Positions 50,363-58,050 of a stretch of 58,050 bases of DNA are shown in pieces. A model generated the notes under the pieces. The model was given only the letters and a program-made list of their open reading frames with translations. It did no database searches and was not told the origin of the DNA. Origin of the DNA: Clostridiales bacterium (GTDB lineage: Bacteria > Bacillota > Clostridia > Saccharofermentanales > Saccharofermentanaceae); assembly GCA_017962145.1 (NCBI GenBank), contig JAGCVX010000025.1, forward strand, positions 1-58,050. The letters are read 5' to 3'. The translations under genes and the position numbers were made by a program. Position 1 is the stretch's first letter, and each line of letters opens with the position of its first letter.

Positions 50363-52002
50363 TAGATCGCCAGGGCAAGGAACGACAGGGCGGTCAGGAT
50401 GCTTCCGAGAAGGTTTCCCGGTGCGCTGTAGTGCAGGTGGATCAGATATCCGCCGCTCGGGATCGGGGCACTGACCCAGGCGCCCTGATACGCGGTCACG
50501 GGAGTCTTCTGGCCGTTGAGGTAGAGCTCCCAGCCTTTCTCGTAGGGGATGTTCGTCAGAAGGATGCTGTCGCCGGACACGAGGCTCTCGCCGGAGATGC
50601 CGTCGGAGGTGACCGTGATCTTGTCGACACCGAAGTTTGCGCTTACCGTGAAGTGGCTCCAGTCGAGCGAGTTGATGTATCCGAAGGACGCGGTGGTAAA
50701 TGCGAGTTCTCCTGCGTAGGAAGAGGTGACTTTCAGTGTCAGCGTCTGGCCGACGTTATACTCGCCGAGCGGCACGAGGACGTGGTTTCGGTTTTCGACC
50801 TCGGTGATGAGACGGTCGTTGATATAGACGCTGGCTTTATGCTCGCGGTTTGGCATATCGAGGTGAACGTAAAGCGGGTCCATAAAGAGTGTCGTCATGG
50901 TAAACGTGACGGTCTTTGCATCGGAAAAAGTCGGCTCGATGACGGTCGCGTCTTGAAATGGCGTGACCGGAAGTGTCGGCCAGAGCGTGTAGATCCAGGT
51001 GTTGAGCTTTTGAAAATGCGAGGTGTAGGCGCCGGCCGGATCAAAGGTCGTGGCCTTATTATCTACGATGAAAAGGCACGGCGACGTGTCCAGAAGAAGC
51101 TTTGTGGCTTCGGTGGAGTAGGTTACGTCGGTGGATCTTTTGTCCGTGTCATTTCCAAGCTGCGCGAGAAAGCGCGAGGTCGGATCTTCGGACTGAAGGC
51201 CTCTTGGGAACTGGGCGAGCTGCGGAACTAAGAAGACCGAGACGATGCCGAAAGAAAGGATCACCTGAAGGGAAAGTCCGATGAGGTGATGACGGGTCGG
51301 CTTCGGATCTGCATTACGAAGGAAGAGCAGGATACCGGCAAGAAGCGGAAGGAGGAGGAAGATCCCCCAGACTGCGTTGGCGCAGAAGTAGGCCGCGCCG
51401 GCAAAGATCAGCTTCGGAGTAAGGTCGTGGGTCTTCTTTTTCAGGACGGATCCGATCGCCAGGCCGAAAAGCGGGAGCAGGAAGAAGGAATCCGCGATGG
51501 GAAGATGAAGAAGTAAGCAAAGAAGGAAAGCGGCAGCAGAGTAGGCGATGCCGGAAAGGAGCGCGGGAAGAAGTTCCAGCTTCTCGCGGATACGGGTCAG
51601 GAAGAAGGTGAAGCCCCAGGCGGCGCATCCGAGGCGGAGCGCGTTAAGAAGAGAAAGGGCCTGCGGATGGATCTTTTCCGGAAGCAGCGAAAGAGGCAGA
51701 TCGAGGATCCCGCCGAACCCGCTAAGGAGGAGACGGAAGAGGCTCATGCCCATGCCTTCGGAGAAGGTGTAGCTGGAAAAATCGGCGGTGTGGAGGCGTT
51801 CACGGAAGACGCGAAGAAGGCGTAAAGCCGGCTCTCCGAAGCCGTTCGGGTTTTTCGAGAAGATGTCGGAGAAAAGGAAGATACAAAGCCAGAGTGCAAA
51901 GCAAACGGCACCTGCAAGAAGCGGATATTTGCTTCCTGCGGAAGACTTCGTTCCGGTCTTTTTCGAGCCGGAAGATGCACCTTGTTTTTGACGTGATGAC
52001 AT
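50311..52002 (-). CDS. YfhO-like polytopic membrane protein
   Basis: The product is 563 residues. About eight membrane helices (27-270) are followed by a ~250-residue extracellular beta-rich part and a final membrane helix. The closing segment (NIPYEKGWELYLNGQK, then IPSGGYLIHLHY) is the signature of YfhO proteins, which help add sugars to teichoic acids. It is shorter than typical YfhO (about 800 or more residues), mainly in the helical part. AAGGAAAG precedes the ATG. It is convergent with the small frame at 50252. Confidence 0.82.
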   Translation of the reverse strand: MSSRQKQGASSGSKKTGTKSSAGSKYPLLAGAVCFALWLCIFLFSDIFSKNPNGFGEPALRLLRVFRERLHTADFSSYTFSEGMGMSLFRLLLSGFGGILDLPLSLLPEKIHPQALSLLNALRLGCAAWGFTFFLTRIREKLELLPALLSGIAYSAAAFLLCLLLHLPIADSFFLLPLFGLAIGSVLKKKTHDLTPKLIFAGAAYFCANAVWGIFLLLPLLAGILLFLRNADPKPTRHHLIGLSLQVILSFGIVSVFLVPQLAQFPRGLQSEDPTSRFLAQLGNDTDKRSTDVTYSTEATKLLLDTSPCLFIVDNKATTFDPAGAYTSHFQKLNTWIYTLWPTLPVTPFQDATVIEPTFSDAKTVTFTMTTLFMDPLYVHLDMPNREHKASVYINDRLITEVENRNHVLVPLGEYNVGQTLTLKVTSSYAGELAFTTASFGYINSLDWSHFTVSANFGVDKITVTSDGISGESLVSGDSILLTNIPYEKGWELYLNGQKTPVTAYQGAWVSAPIPSGGYLIHLHYSAPGNLLGSILTALSFLALAIYYFSKSSSSMPKKSQIT

Positions 52003-52057
52003 GCTATCTTTCCTTATTTTCCTGACTTTTACCTATCCTATGATAGCATAACCGATA

Positions 52058-52086
52058 TTGAAATACTCGGCTAAATCTGTTATATT
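52058..52086 (+). promoter_or_regulatory. Promoter of the CorC/HlyC-family gene
   Basis: TTGAAA (52058-52063) and TATATT (52081-52086) are 17 bp apart, giving a leader of about 80 nt. Confidence 0.65.
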
Positions 52087-52173
52087 CGTCATTAATACAC
52101 ATTATATAAAATGATTTGAGCACAGTTTAGCCGCATGTTTTTCATGCGTAATACAGGAAGGAAAGGAAAGAAC

Positions 52174-53517
52174 GTGCCTGAAGACAGTATAGGCCAAATA
52201 TGTTTTGACCTCGTCATCGTTTTTATTTTTATTCTCATCAATGCCTTTTTCTCGGCTGCCGAGATGGCGGTCATTTCTCTTAACGACGCCAAAGTAAAAA
52301 AACAGGCGGAGGACGGCAACAAAAAAGCCAAGAGAATCCTGAAATTCATCGAAAACCCATCTACGTTCCTTGCGACGATCCAGGTAGGCGTAACGCTGGC
52401 CGGATTCTTGTCCAGTGCATTTGCCGCGGACAAATTCTCCGGAAGACTGACCAACTGGCTGGACCCGTCCGGAAAGTATTCATTCCTCGGAACCGTTTGC
52501 ACTGTGATCGTAACGGTCATCCTTTCATACTTTTCTCTGGTACTGGGCGAACTGGTCCCGAAGCGTATCGCGCAGAATAACGCGGAAAGACTCGCGTTCG
52601 GATCTTCTTCCATCGTACGTACATTTGGTACGCTGATGAAGCCTTTCGTCCGCTTCCTGACGCTGTCGACGAATGCGGTCTTAAGACTTCTGCATATCGA
52701 TCCGGAAGTAAAGGAGACGAACGTTACCGAAGAAGAGATCCGCATGATGGTCGATGTGGGTTCGGAAGAGGGTTCCATCGAGGATTCCGAGAAGCAGATG
52801 ATCCAGAACATCTTCGAGTTCAACGATAAAGATGTTGTGGAGATCATGACACACAGAAAGAAGATCGTGGCGCTTCCGATCGACGCTTCCTACGAGGAAG
52901 TCATGGACATTGCGCGTAACGAGAAATATACACGTATCCCGATCTATAAGGAGACCATCGACGAGATCGTCGGTATCCTTCACATCAAGGACCTGCTGGG
53001 CCTTTCGAACGAAAACGGCGAGTTTTCTTTGGAGAAGATCATGAGACCGCCGCTCTTTGTCCATGAGACGAAGAAGATCTCGGCTTTGTTCCACGAGATG
53101 AAGAAGGGTAAGATGCAGCTGGCCGTTATCGTTGACGAGTACGGCGGAACCATGGGTATCGCGACGATCGAGGATATGCTCGAGGAGATCGTCGGTAACA
53201 TCACGGACGAGTTCGACGAGGAAGAACAGGAGATCCTGAACATGAATGACGGCGGTTTCCTGGTACAGGGCGACATGACTTTAAGCGACCTCGAAGAAGC
53301 CATCGGCGTCGATCTCGACAGCGACGACTACGACACGATTGCAGGTCTGACACTGAGCCTTCTGGATCGTGTTCCGGATCACGGCGAGACGCCGGAAGTC
53401 CAGTATAAGAACGTAAAGATCAAGGTCATCCAGGTCGAAGAGAACTGGATCTCCAAGCTCCTTCTTCACGTTATCCCGGAAGAACCGGACAAGAATGAAG
53501 AGGACGAAGAAGAGTAA
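52174..53517 (+). CDS. CNNM/CorC-HlyC family membrane protein
   Basis: The product is 447 residues from the GTG at 52174 (GGAAGGAAAGGAAAG upstream); an ATG at 52135 lacks a ribosome site. Residues 10-190 are the DUF21 (CNNM) membrane domain (NAFFSAAEMAVISLNDAKVK). Two CBS domains cover about 205-330 (IMTHRKKIVALP; MQLAVIVDEYGGTMGIATIEDM), and a CorC_HlyC domain closes the protein. Family members move Mg2+ or Co2+ across the membrane. The old name hemolysin is misleading. Confidence 0.93.
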   Translation: MPEDSIGQICFDLVIVFIFILINAFFSAAEMAVISLNDAKVKKQAEDGNKKAKRILKFIENPSTFLATIQVGVTLAGFLSSAFAADKFSGRLTNWLDPSGKYSFLGTVCTVIVTVILSYFSLVLGELVPKRIAQNNAERLAFGSSSIVRTFGTLMKPFVRFLTLSTNAVLRLLHIDPEVKETNVTEEEIRMMVDVGSEEGSIEDSEKQMIQNIFEFNDKDVVEIMTHRKKIVALPIDASYEEVMDIARNEKYTRIPIYKETIDEIVGILHIKDLLGLSNENGEFSLEKIMRPPLFVHETKKISALFHEMKKGKMQLAVIVDEYGGTMGIATIEDMLEEIVGNITDEFDEEEQEILNMNDGGFLVQGDMTLSDLEEAIGVDLDSDDYDTIAGLTLSLLDRVPDHGETPEVQYKNVKIKVIQVEENWISKLLLHVIPEEPDKNEEDEEE

Positions 53518-53565
53518 GAGAAGCCTTCTACTTAGCTGACGGCAGATTTACCGGGGGTGGGATCC

Positions 53566-54009
53566 GTGGCAGACGATAACATTTTCGTAGAGAAGACCGA
53601 AAGAGCGCAAAAGATCGCCGACAAACAGAAAAAGAAGCAGGAGAGAAAAGATATCCAGAAACGTGGTGCGCAGAATGTCTGCCGCTTCGGTATCGTGCAG
53701 GGTATCCTGTCCTTTCTCGCGCTGATCGTATTTCTCGTTGCCTGGTTCTGCATCCATAAGATGACACCGCTTCCGAGATGGTATCGGGTCATCGTCATGA
53801 TCGTGCTTCAGATGTGGGTACGTGCCGAAAAATACATCAGTCTTCTGGTATGGCTCTACTGCCGTCGTCTCAAGAAGAAATATGACGCAAAGGGAGAAAC
53901 GCTCAGTAACGCAAAGCCCGCGATCGTCATCAACCGTGCTTATACGATTGCCGCGGCGCTCCCGACACTGATCGTGCAGATCGCGCTTTTGATCATCAAA
54001 CTAATGTGA
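53566..54009 (+). CDS. Small membrane protein, unknown function
   Basis: The product is 147 residues from the GTG at 53566 (GGGGGTGGGATCC upstream); a GTG three codons earlier is possible. A Lys-rich cytosolic start (KTERAQKIADKQKKKQERK) is followed by three hydrophobic segments (about 45-65, 75-95 and 128-145). It is 48 bp downstream of the CorC-type gene on the same strand, so they are likely co-transcribed. Its 3' end overlaps uppP by 14 bp on the opposite strand. Confidence 0.65.
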   Translation: MADDNIFVEKTERAQKIADKQKKKQERKDIQKRGAQNVCRFGIVQGILSFLALIVFLVAWFCIHKMTPLPRWYRVIVMIVLQMWVRAEKYISLLVWLYCRRLKKKYDAKGETLSNAKPAIVINRAYTIAAALPTLIVQIALLIIKLM

Positions 54010-54838
54010 AATACAGGATCACGATGATACCGAGGATGATGCGGTAGATACCGAATACCTTGTAGTCGTGCTTTTTGACGTAGCTCAGAAGTGCTCTAAG
54101 GACGAACATCGATACGGCAAATGCGATGGCGCAGCCGGCAAAGAGCGTGATGGCTTCCATCGCGGTGAAGTGAAATCCGAACTTTAAGATCTTGATAAAG
54201 CTTAAGCCGAACATGACCGGAACGGCCATGAAGAAGGTAAATTCCGCGGCCGAGGTACGGGAGATGCCGATCGAGAGGGATCCGATGATGGTGGATCCGG
54301 AACGGGATGTGCCCGGGATGATCGACAGGCACTGGAAAAGTCCGATGATAAATGCATCTTTGAAGGAAAGATCCTCGATGGAATCAACGCGCGGGGTCTT
54401 TCCTTTTCTGTGATGTTCGATGAGGATGAGGATCAGGCCGTAGAACGCCAGCGCCGCGCCGATGACGTAGGGTGTCTCGAGGTGCGCGTCGACATAATCG
54501 TCGAATAACATTGTTACAATAAAGCCCGGAATGCAGGCAACGACGACTTTGAACCACATCATGAAGATGTCTTTTTTGACATAACAGCGTTTTCCGGACA
54601 TGCCGGGCTGCTCCTTAAATCCAAAAGGCCAAAGGCGCTTCCAGAAGGTTACGACGACCGCCATGATCGCGCCGAGCTGGATCAGGACGAAGAACATGTC
54701 CTTAAATTCGTCGCTCTGGGAAAGGGGAAGGATCGCATCGATCAGGAGCATATGTGCCGTACTGCTGATGGGGAGCCACTCCGTGATGCCTTCTACGATG
54801 CCGATGATGATAAGTTTTATCCACTCGAATACTGTCAT
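53996..54838 (-). CDS. uppP: Undecaprenyl-diphosphate phosphatase
   Basis: UppP (BacA) recycles the lipid carrier for cell-wall synthesis by dephosphorylating undecaprenyl pyrophosphate on the outer face. Over-expression confers bacitracin resistance. The 280-residue protein has the two signature regions EGITEWLPISSTAH (near the N-terminus) and PGTSRSGSTI, with eight membrane helices. The ATG at 54838 follows GAGGTGAAGG. The open frame runs much further upstream, but that part is antisense to the next gene and not protein-like. Confidence 0.96.
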   Translation of the reverse strand: MTVFEWIKLIIIGIVEGITEWLPISSTAHMLLIDAILPLSQSDEFKDMFFVLIQLGAIMAVVVTFWKRLWPFGFKEQPGMSGKRCYVKKDIFMMWFKVVVACIPGFIVTMLFDDYVDAHLETPYVIGAALAFYGLILILIEHHRKGKTPRVDSIEDLSFKDAFIIGLFQCLSIIPGTSRSGSTIIGSLSIGISRTSAAEFTFFMAVPVMFGLSFIKILKFGFHFTAMEAITLFAGCAIAFAVSMFVLRALLSYVKKHDYKVFGIYRIILGIIVILYFTLV

Positions 54839-54895
54839 TTTGCCTTCACCTCTGGTAATATGTTTTCCAGTATAGCACAACTGGAGAAGGAGACT

Positions 54896-55780
54896 ATGGC
54901 ACAAGAGACGAAAACGGCGAAAAATGCATCGACGGCGATGGCCCGGGTCAAGTATGGTGCGATCTTTGCGGTCCTTTTGGGGATCGAGATCCTGATCGCC
55001 CTGTTCGCCAAGGGGTTCGTTCGAAGCTACATCGGTGACCTTCTCGTGATCCCGACGCTGTATTTTCTGCTTCGTGTGATCTTTGCAAAAGACACGATCT
55101 TTTCCGTTTATGTCCTTCCGTTTCTTTGCTACGAATGCGGATGGCTTGCCGAAGTTTTGCAGGCTTTCCATGTGACAAAGGCTCTTCATATCGAGTCTTC
55201 GTCGGTCCTGGGCATCGTGCTCGGCGGAAGCTTCGATCTTCTCGACGGCTTCTTTTATTTCCTCGGACTTCTCCTGATCGGCGTGATCCTCGCGGTTGAA
55301 ACGCATTGGAAAACGGACCGCCGCTGGTTCTATCCGATTGCGGTATTTCTTCAGTGGACCTGGGGCAATGCGCAGACCATGGTCGGCTTTATCGTGTATC
55401 TTTGGTATTTCCGCTGCCGCCACGAGTACTATAAGGGCGTCGTCCGTACCGTCTGGCCGCTCGATGCCGGTGTCTCCCTGGGCATGTTTATCTTTACTCC
55501 GAAAGAACCTGATCCGAAAGATCAGAGCGAATGGGCCAAGATGGACCGCGCGTACTGCGAAGAGGTCGCGATCCACGAATACGGCCATACTTTCCAGTCT
55601 CTTCTTTTAGGACCGTTCTACTTCCTTTTGGTCGGTATCCCCTCCGTCATGTGGGCCGGCCTTCCGAGGTGCAAGCGCCTTAGAAAAGAAAAGCACATCC
55701 CCTATACGAAGTTCTACTGCGAGAAATGGGCTTCCCACTGGGGCGAGAAAGTCACGAAGGAAAAGGCGGACTGGCATTAA
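54896..55780 (+). CDS. DUF2809-like membrane domain fused to HEYGH zinc motif
   Basis: The product is 294 residues from the ATG at 54896 (GAGAAGGAG). Residues 18-135 are four membrane helices of the DUF2809 type (GIEILIALFAKGFVRSYIGDLLVI). A third section holds HEYGH (H227-H231), a gluzincin-like metal motif, beside a hydrophobic stretch and a later FYCEKWASHWG that could supply a third ligand (E276). Proteolysis at the membrane is an inference from HExxH alone. Confidence 0.75.
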   Translation: MAQETKTAKNASTAMARVKYGAIFAVLLGIEILIALFAKGFVRSYIGDLLVIPTLYFLLRVIFAKDTIFSVYVLPFLCYECGWLAEVLQAFHVTKALHIESSSVLGIVLGGSFDLLDGFFYFLGLLLIGVILAVETHWKTDRRWFYPIAVFLQWTWGNAQTMVGFIVYLWYFRCRHEYYKGVVRTVWPLDAGVSLGMFIFTPKEPDPKDQSEWAKMDRAYCEEVAIHEYGHTFQSLLLGPFYFLLVGIPSVMWAGLPRCKRLRKEKHIPYTKFYCEKWASHWGEKVTKEKADWH

Positions 55781-55888
55781 AATAGTTCGAAAACAAGCAC
55801 AATTTTGTGCAGATTAAGAATATAAATCTCTAGTGCATTTGGAGTATTATAACTTCAAGTAAAATCAAACACTACGAGGGGTATCACC

Positions 55889-57430
55889 ATGCAAAACGAG
55901 AAGATTCTGATTCTGGATTTCGGCGGCCAGTATAACCAGCTGATCGCAAGACGCGTTCGTGAATGCAATGTTTATTGTGAAGTCCACGCCTACACCATGC
56001 CGATGGACGAGATCAAGGCTTACGGCGCCAAGGGTATCATCTTTACCGGCGGTCCGAACAGTGTATATGGTGAAGATTCCCCCTCTATCGATAAAGAGAT
56101 CTTCGAGCTCGGCGTTCCGGTCCTCGGTATCTGCTACGGCTCCCAGCTCATGGCCCATCTCCTCGGCGGTAAAGTCGACCACGCACCGGTTTCCGAGTAC
56201 GGTCACACCGAAGTGGACGTAGATACTACCGCAGCGCTCTTTAAGAACTGCTCGGCAAAGACAGTTTGCTGGATGAGCCACACTGACTATATTGCAAATG
56301 CACCGGAGGGTTTCAAGGTCACAGGCCACACACCGGTCTGCCCGGTTGCCGCTATGGAGAATGCAGAGCGCGGACTTTATGCCGTTCAGTTCCATCCGGA
56401 AGTTATGCACACTAAGGAAGGCATGAAGATGCTTTCTGCTTTCGTCCTGGATATCTGCGGATGCGCCGGTGACTGGAAGATGGATTCCTTCGTTGAGACA
56501 AACATCAAGGCACTTCGTGAGAAGATCGGTTCCGGTAAAGTTCTCTGCGCACTTTCCGGCGGTGTTGACTCTTCTGTTGCGGCCGTTCTTCTTTCTAAGG
56601 CCATCGGTAAGCAGCTGACCTGCGTATTTGTTGACCATGGTCTCCTCCGTAAGAACGAGGGTGACGAGGTCGAGGCAGTCTTCGGACCGGAGGGCCCGTA
56701 TGACCTCAACTTCATCCGCGTTAATGCCCAGGAGCGTTTCTACAGCAAGCTCGCCGGTGTAACCGAGCCGGAAAGAAAGAGAAAGATCATCGGTGAAGAA
56801 TTCATCCGTGTATTCGAAGAAGAAGCGAAGAAAATCGGCGCGGTGGACTTCCTCGTTCAGGGCACCATTTATCCGGACGTTATCGAATCCGGTCTTGGTA
56901 AGAGCGCGGTCATCAAGTCCCACCACAACGTAGGCGGACTTCCGGACTGCGTAGATTTTAAAGAGATCATCGAACCGCTGCGTCTGCTCTTTAAGGATGA
57001 AGTTAGAAAAGCAGGTCTCGAACTGGGTATTCCGGAGAACCTCGTTTTCCGTCAGCCATTCCCGGGTCCGGGTCTCGGCATCCGCATCATCGGCGAAGTT
57101 ACAGCTGAGAAGGTTAAGATCGTTCAGGAAGCAGACGCGATCTACAGAGAAGAGATCAAGAATGCCGGCCTCGACCGTTCCATCGGTCAGTATTTCGCAG
57201 CCCTCACTAACATGCGTTCCGTAGGTGTTATGGGTGACGGCAGAACTTATGACTACGCAGTTGCACTTCGTGCCGTAACCACATCCGACTTCATGACAGC
57301 AGAAACATCCCAGCTTCCATGGGAAGTCCTCGGCAAGGTTACGACCCGTATCGTAAACGAAGTCCCGGGCGTCAACCGAGTCATGTTCGACTGCACAGGT
57401 AAGCCGCCGGCCACGATCGAACTCGAATAA
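55889..57430 (+). CDS. guaA: GMP synthase (glutamine-hydrolysing)
   Basis: GuaA converts XMP to GMP with ATP and glutamine. The 513-residue protein has the class I glutaminase domain (GICYGSQ with nucleophile C82; FHPEV), the ATP-pyrophosphatase loop [10 protein letters not shown] and the C-terminal dimerisation domain. GAGGGG precedes the ATG. No purine riboswitch was recognised in the 108-bp leader. Confidence 0.97.
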   Translation: MQNEKILILDFGGQYNQLIARRVRECNVYCEVHAYTMPMDEIKAYGAKGIIFTGGPNSVYGEDSPSIDKEIFELGVPVLGICYGSQLMAHLLGGKVDHAPVSEYGHTEVDVDTTAALFKNCSAKTVCWMSHTDYIANAPEGFKVTGHTPVCPVAAMENAERGLYAVQFHPEVMHTKEGMKMLSAFVLDICGCAGDWKMDSFVETNIKALREKIGSGKVLCALSGGVDSSVAAVLLSKAIGKQLTCVFVDHGLLRKNEGDEVEAVFGPEGPYDLNFIRVNAQERFYSKLAGVTEPERKRKIIGEEFIRVFEEEAKKIGAVDFLVQGTIYPDVIESGLGKSAVIKSHHNVGGLPDCVDFKEIIEPLRLLFKDEVRKAGLELGIPENLVFRQPFPGPGLGIRIIGEVTAEKVKIVQEADAIYREEIKNAGLDRSIGQYFAALTNMRSVGVMGDGRTYDYAVALRAVTTSDFMTAETSQLPWEVLGKVTTRIVNEVPGVNRVMFDCTGKPPATIELE

Positions 57431-57443
57431 TGGAAAATCCTTT

Positions 57444-57475
57444 GAAAGCCCCTATTTGTAGGGCTTTCGTTTTTG
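57444..57475 (+). terminator. Terminator of guaA
   Basis: GAAAGCCC (57444-57451) pairs with GGGCTTTC (57461-57468) around a 9-nt loop and is followed by GTTTTTG. Confidence 0.9.
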
Positions 57476-57512
57476 TATGTTCCCCAAATGTTCCCAAGAC
57501 TCATTATTTGGG

Positions 57513-58050
57513 TTAGTGAAGGCTGTTCGCAATCTCATCCTTGATGTTATTGTTGTACGTCTTCAGATCATCCTCGAACCGATGCTCAAAAGCATCGATC
57601 GAGAACTCGCTCTGGTCATTCATGTTCGTGAAGTGACGAAGGAAATCGTTGATCTGACTTACGATTACGCTGAACGAACTTACCTCTATATAGTAGGTAA
57701 TAGATAATGATCCATCCGGCATCTGCACATCCGTATATACCTTTGCACCCAGCTTCCCAAAATGTCCGAATTCAGCCAGGAACTGTGCGAACAGTTTCTT
57801 GGCATCCTCTGTCGGTGGATTAAGCAGTTCGTTGACCCTGAAAGTAAATCCGTTGGCCAGACAACCTACAGAAATATGCTTTGAACGAGCAGATAACGAG
57901 AATCCGGACTCTACCACCCTGCGTAGAAGTCTTACGATATCCGAAGTGGTCTCCGCATAAGAACCTTTGTAAGAAGATACAGACTTCTTGTAGAAACTTC
58001 CAATCTCTTCTTCCTTACTTCTATAGTAATCACGAATGTCAGATACGAAA
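57513..58050 (-). CDS. C-terminal part of an unknown protein, cut by window edge
   Basis: The minus-strand frame is open from the window end at 58050 to the stop at 57513, so at least 178 residues of the C-terminal part are seen, beginning FVSDIRDYYRSKEEEIGSFY. There is no ATG with a ribosome site; a GTG at 57917 is internal. The sequence is soluble, with mixed helices and strands (VYTDVQMPDGSLSITYYIEV). I do not recognise it. It faces the end of guaA across the terminator. Confidence 0.6.
   Translation of the reverse strand, partial: FVSDIRDYYRSKEEEIGSFYKKSVSSYKGSYAETTSDIVRLLRRVVESGFSLSARSKHISVGCLANGFTFRVNELLNPPTEDAKKLFAQFLAEFGHFGKLGAKVYTDVQMPDGSLSITYYIEVSSFSVIVSQINDFLRHFTNMNDQSEFSIDAFEHRFEDDLKTYNNNIKDEIANSLH

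Noticed and set aside
54839..55588. Extra 250 residues at the N-terminus of UppP
   Set aside because: That part is antisense to the DUF2809-HEYGH gene. UppP families start at MTVFEWIKL, which has a ribosome site here.
55781..55888. Guanine riboswitch before guaA
   Set aside because: The 108-bp leader shows no three-way-junction pattern or conserved purine-aptamer core.
1..58050. Insertion sequences, integrases, rRNA or tRNA genes
   Set aside because: No transposase or integrase motif, rRNA stretch or tRNA cloverleaf was recognised by eye; short tRNAs could still have been missed.

Overview
The window reads as chromosomal DNA of an anaerobic Gram-positive of the class Clostridia (Bacillota), most like Lachnospiraceae or the Saccharofermentans group. 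Grounds: strong AGGAGG-type ribosome sites before nearly every gene, GatCAB for indirect Gln-tRNA synthesis, an LtaS-type lipoteichoic acid synthase, UppP, and secreted leucine-rich-repeat proteins ending in DUF4214 repeats. No rRNA, tRNA, transposase, integrase or CRISPR array was seen. Family names come from recognising motifs by eye; no search was run.

Left end (1-12.6 kb): four paralogous genes on the minus strand encode secreted LRR / InlB-B-repeat / DUF4214 proteins. Their last 248 residues are nearly identical and their sensing halves differ. Three share a copied terminator. Intergenic DNA around the first carries hairpin repeats, including four 39-nt palindromic units at an exact 54-bp period (3126-3326). 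Next to the cluster, divergently transcribed, is an ECF sigma factor fused to a membrane segment and an outside domain.

12.6-27.5 kb: small regulatory and accessory units. These are a PH-like membrane protein, a MerR/TipAS regulator with its operator, two small genes behind a duplicated 69-bp leader, an XRE-SpoT-like hydrolase fusion, rpiA with a Fic protein, a GNAT enzyme, and a PadR-controlled operon with two palindromic operators. An accessory patch (21-24.7 kb) holds a ComEC-like metallo-beta-lactamase protein, a RelB/DinJ-like fragment and an AAA_14/DUF4143 ATPase behind 23-bp iterons. An alanine-rich coiled-coil protein and an XRE/CPBP membrane pair follow.

27.5-35.3 kb (minus strand): a MurD-CapA fusion, a MATE exporter and a cation diffusion facilitator, then a TetR-SDR-condensation-domain operon with a clear promoter and operator.

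35.4-58 kb: mostly core and envelope genes. These are gatCAB, a Sel1-repeat membrane protein, trmL, an LTA-synthase-like enzyme, a PAS-GGDEF protein with degenerate motifs, a tail-anchored protein, a HAD/uridine-kinase-like fusion, a carboxynorspermidine/saccharopine dehydrogenase, a membrane GDPD, a YfhO-like protein, a CorC/HlyC-family protein, uppP, a DUF2809-HEYGH fusion and guaA. A partial gene runs off the right edge.

The most unusual items are the 54-bp hairpin array, the LRR-DUF4214 family beside the membrane-fused sigma factor, the MurD-CapA fusion, the XRE-SpoT-like fusion with its own operator, and the duplicated leader in front of two unrelated small genes.
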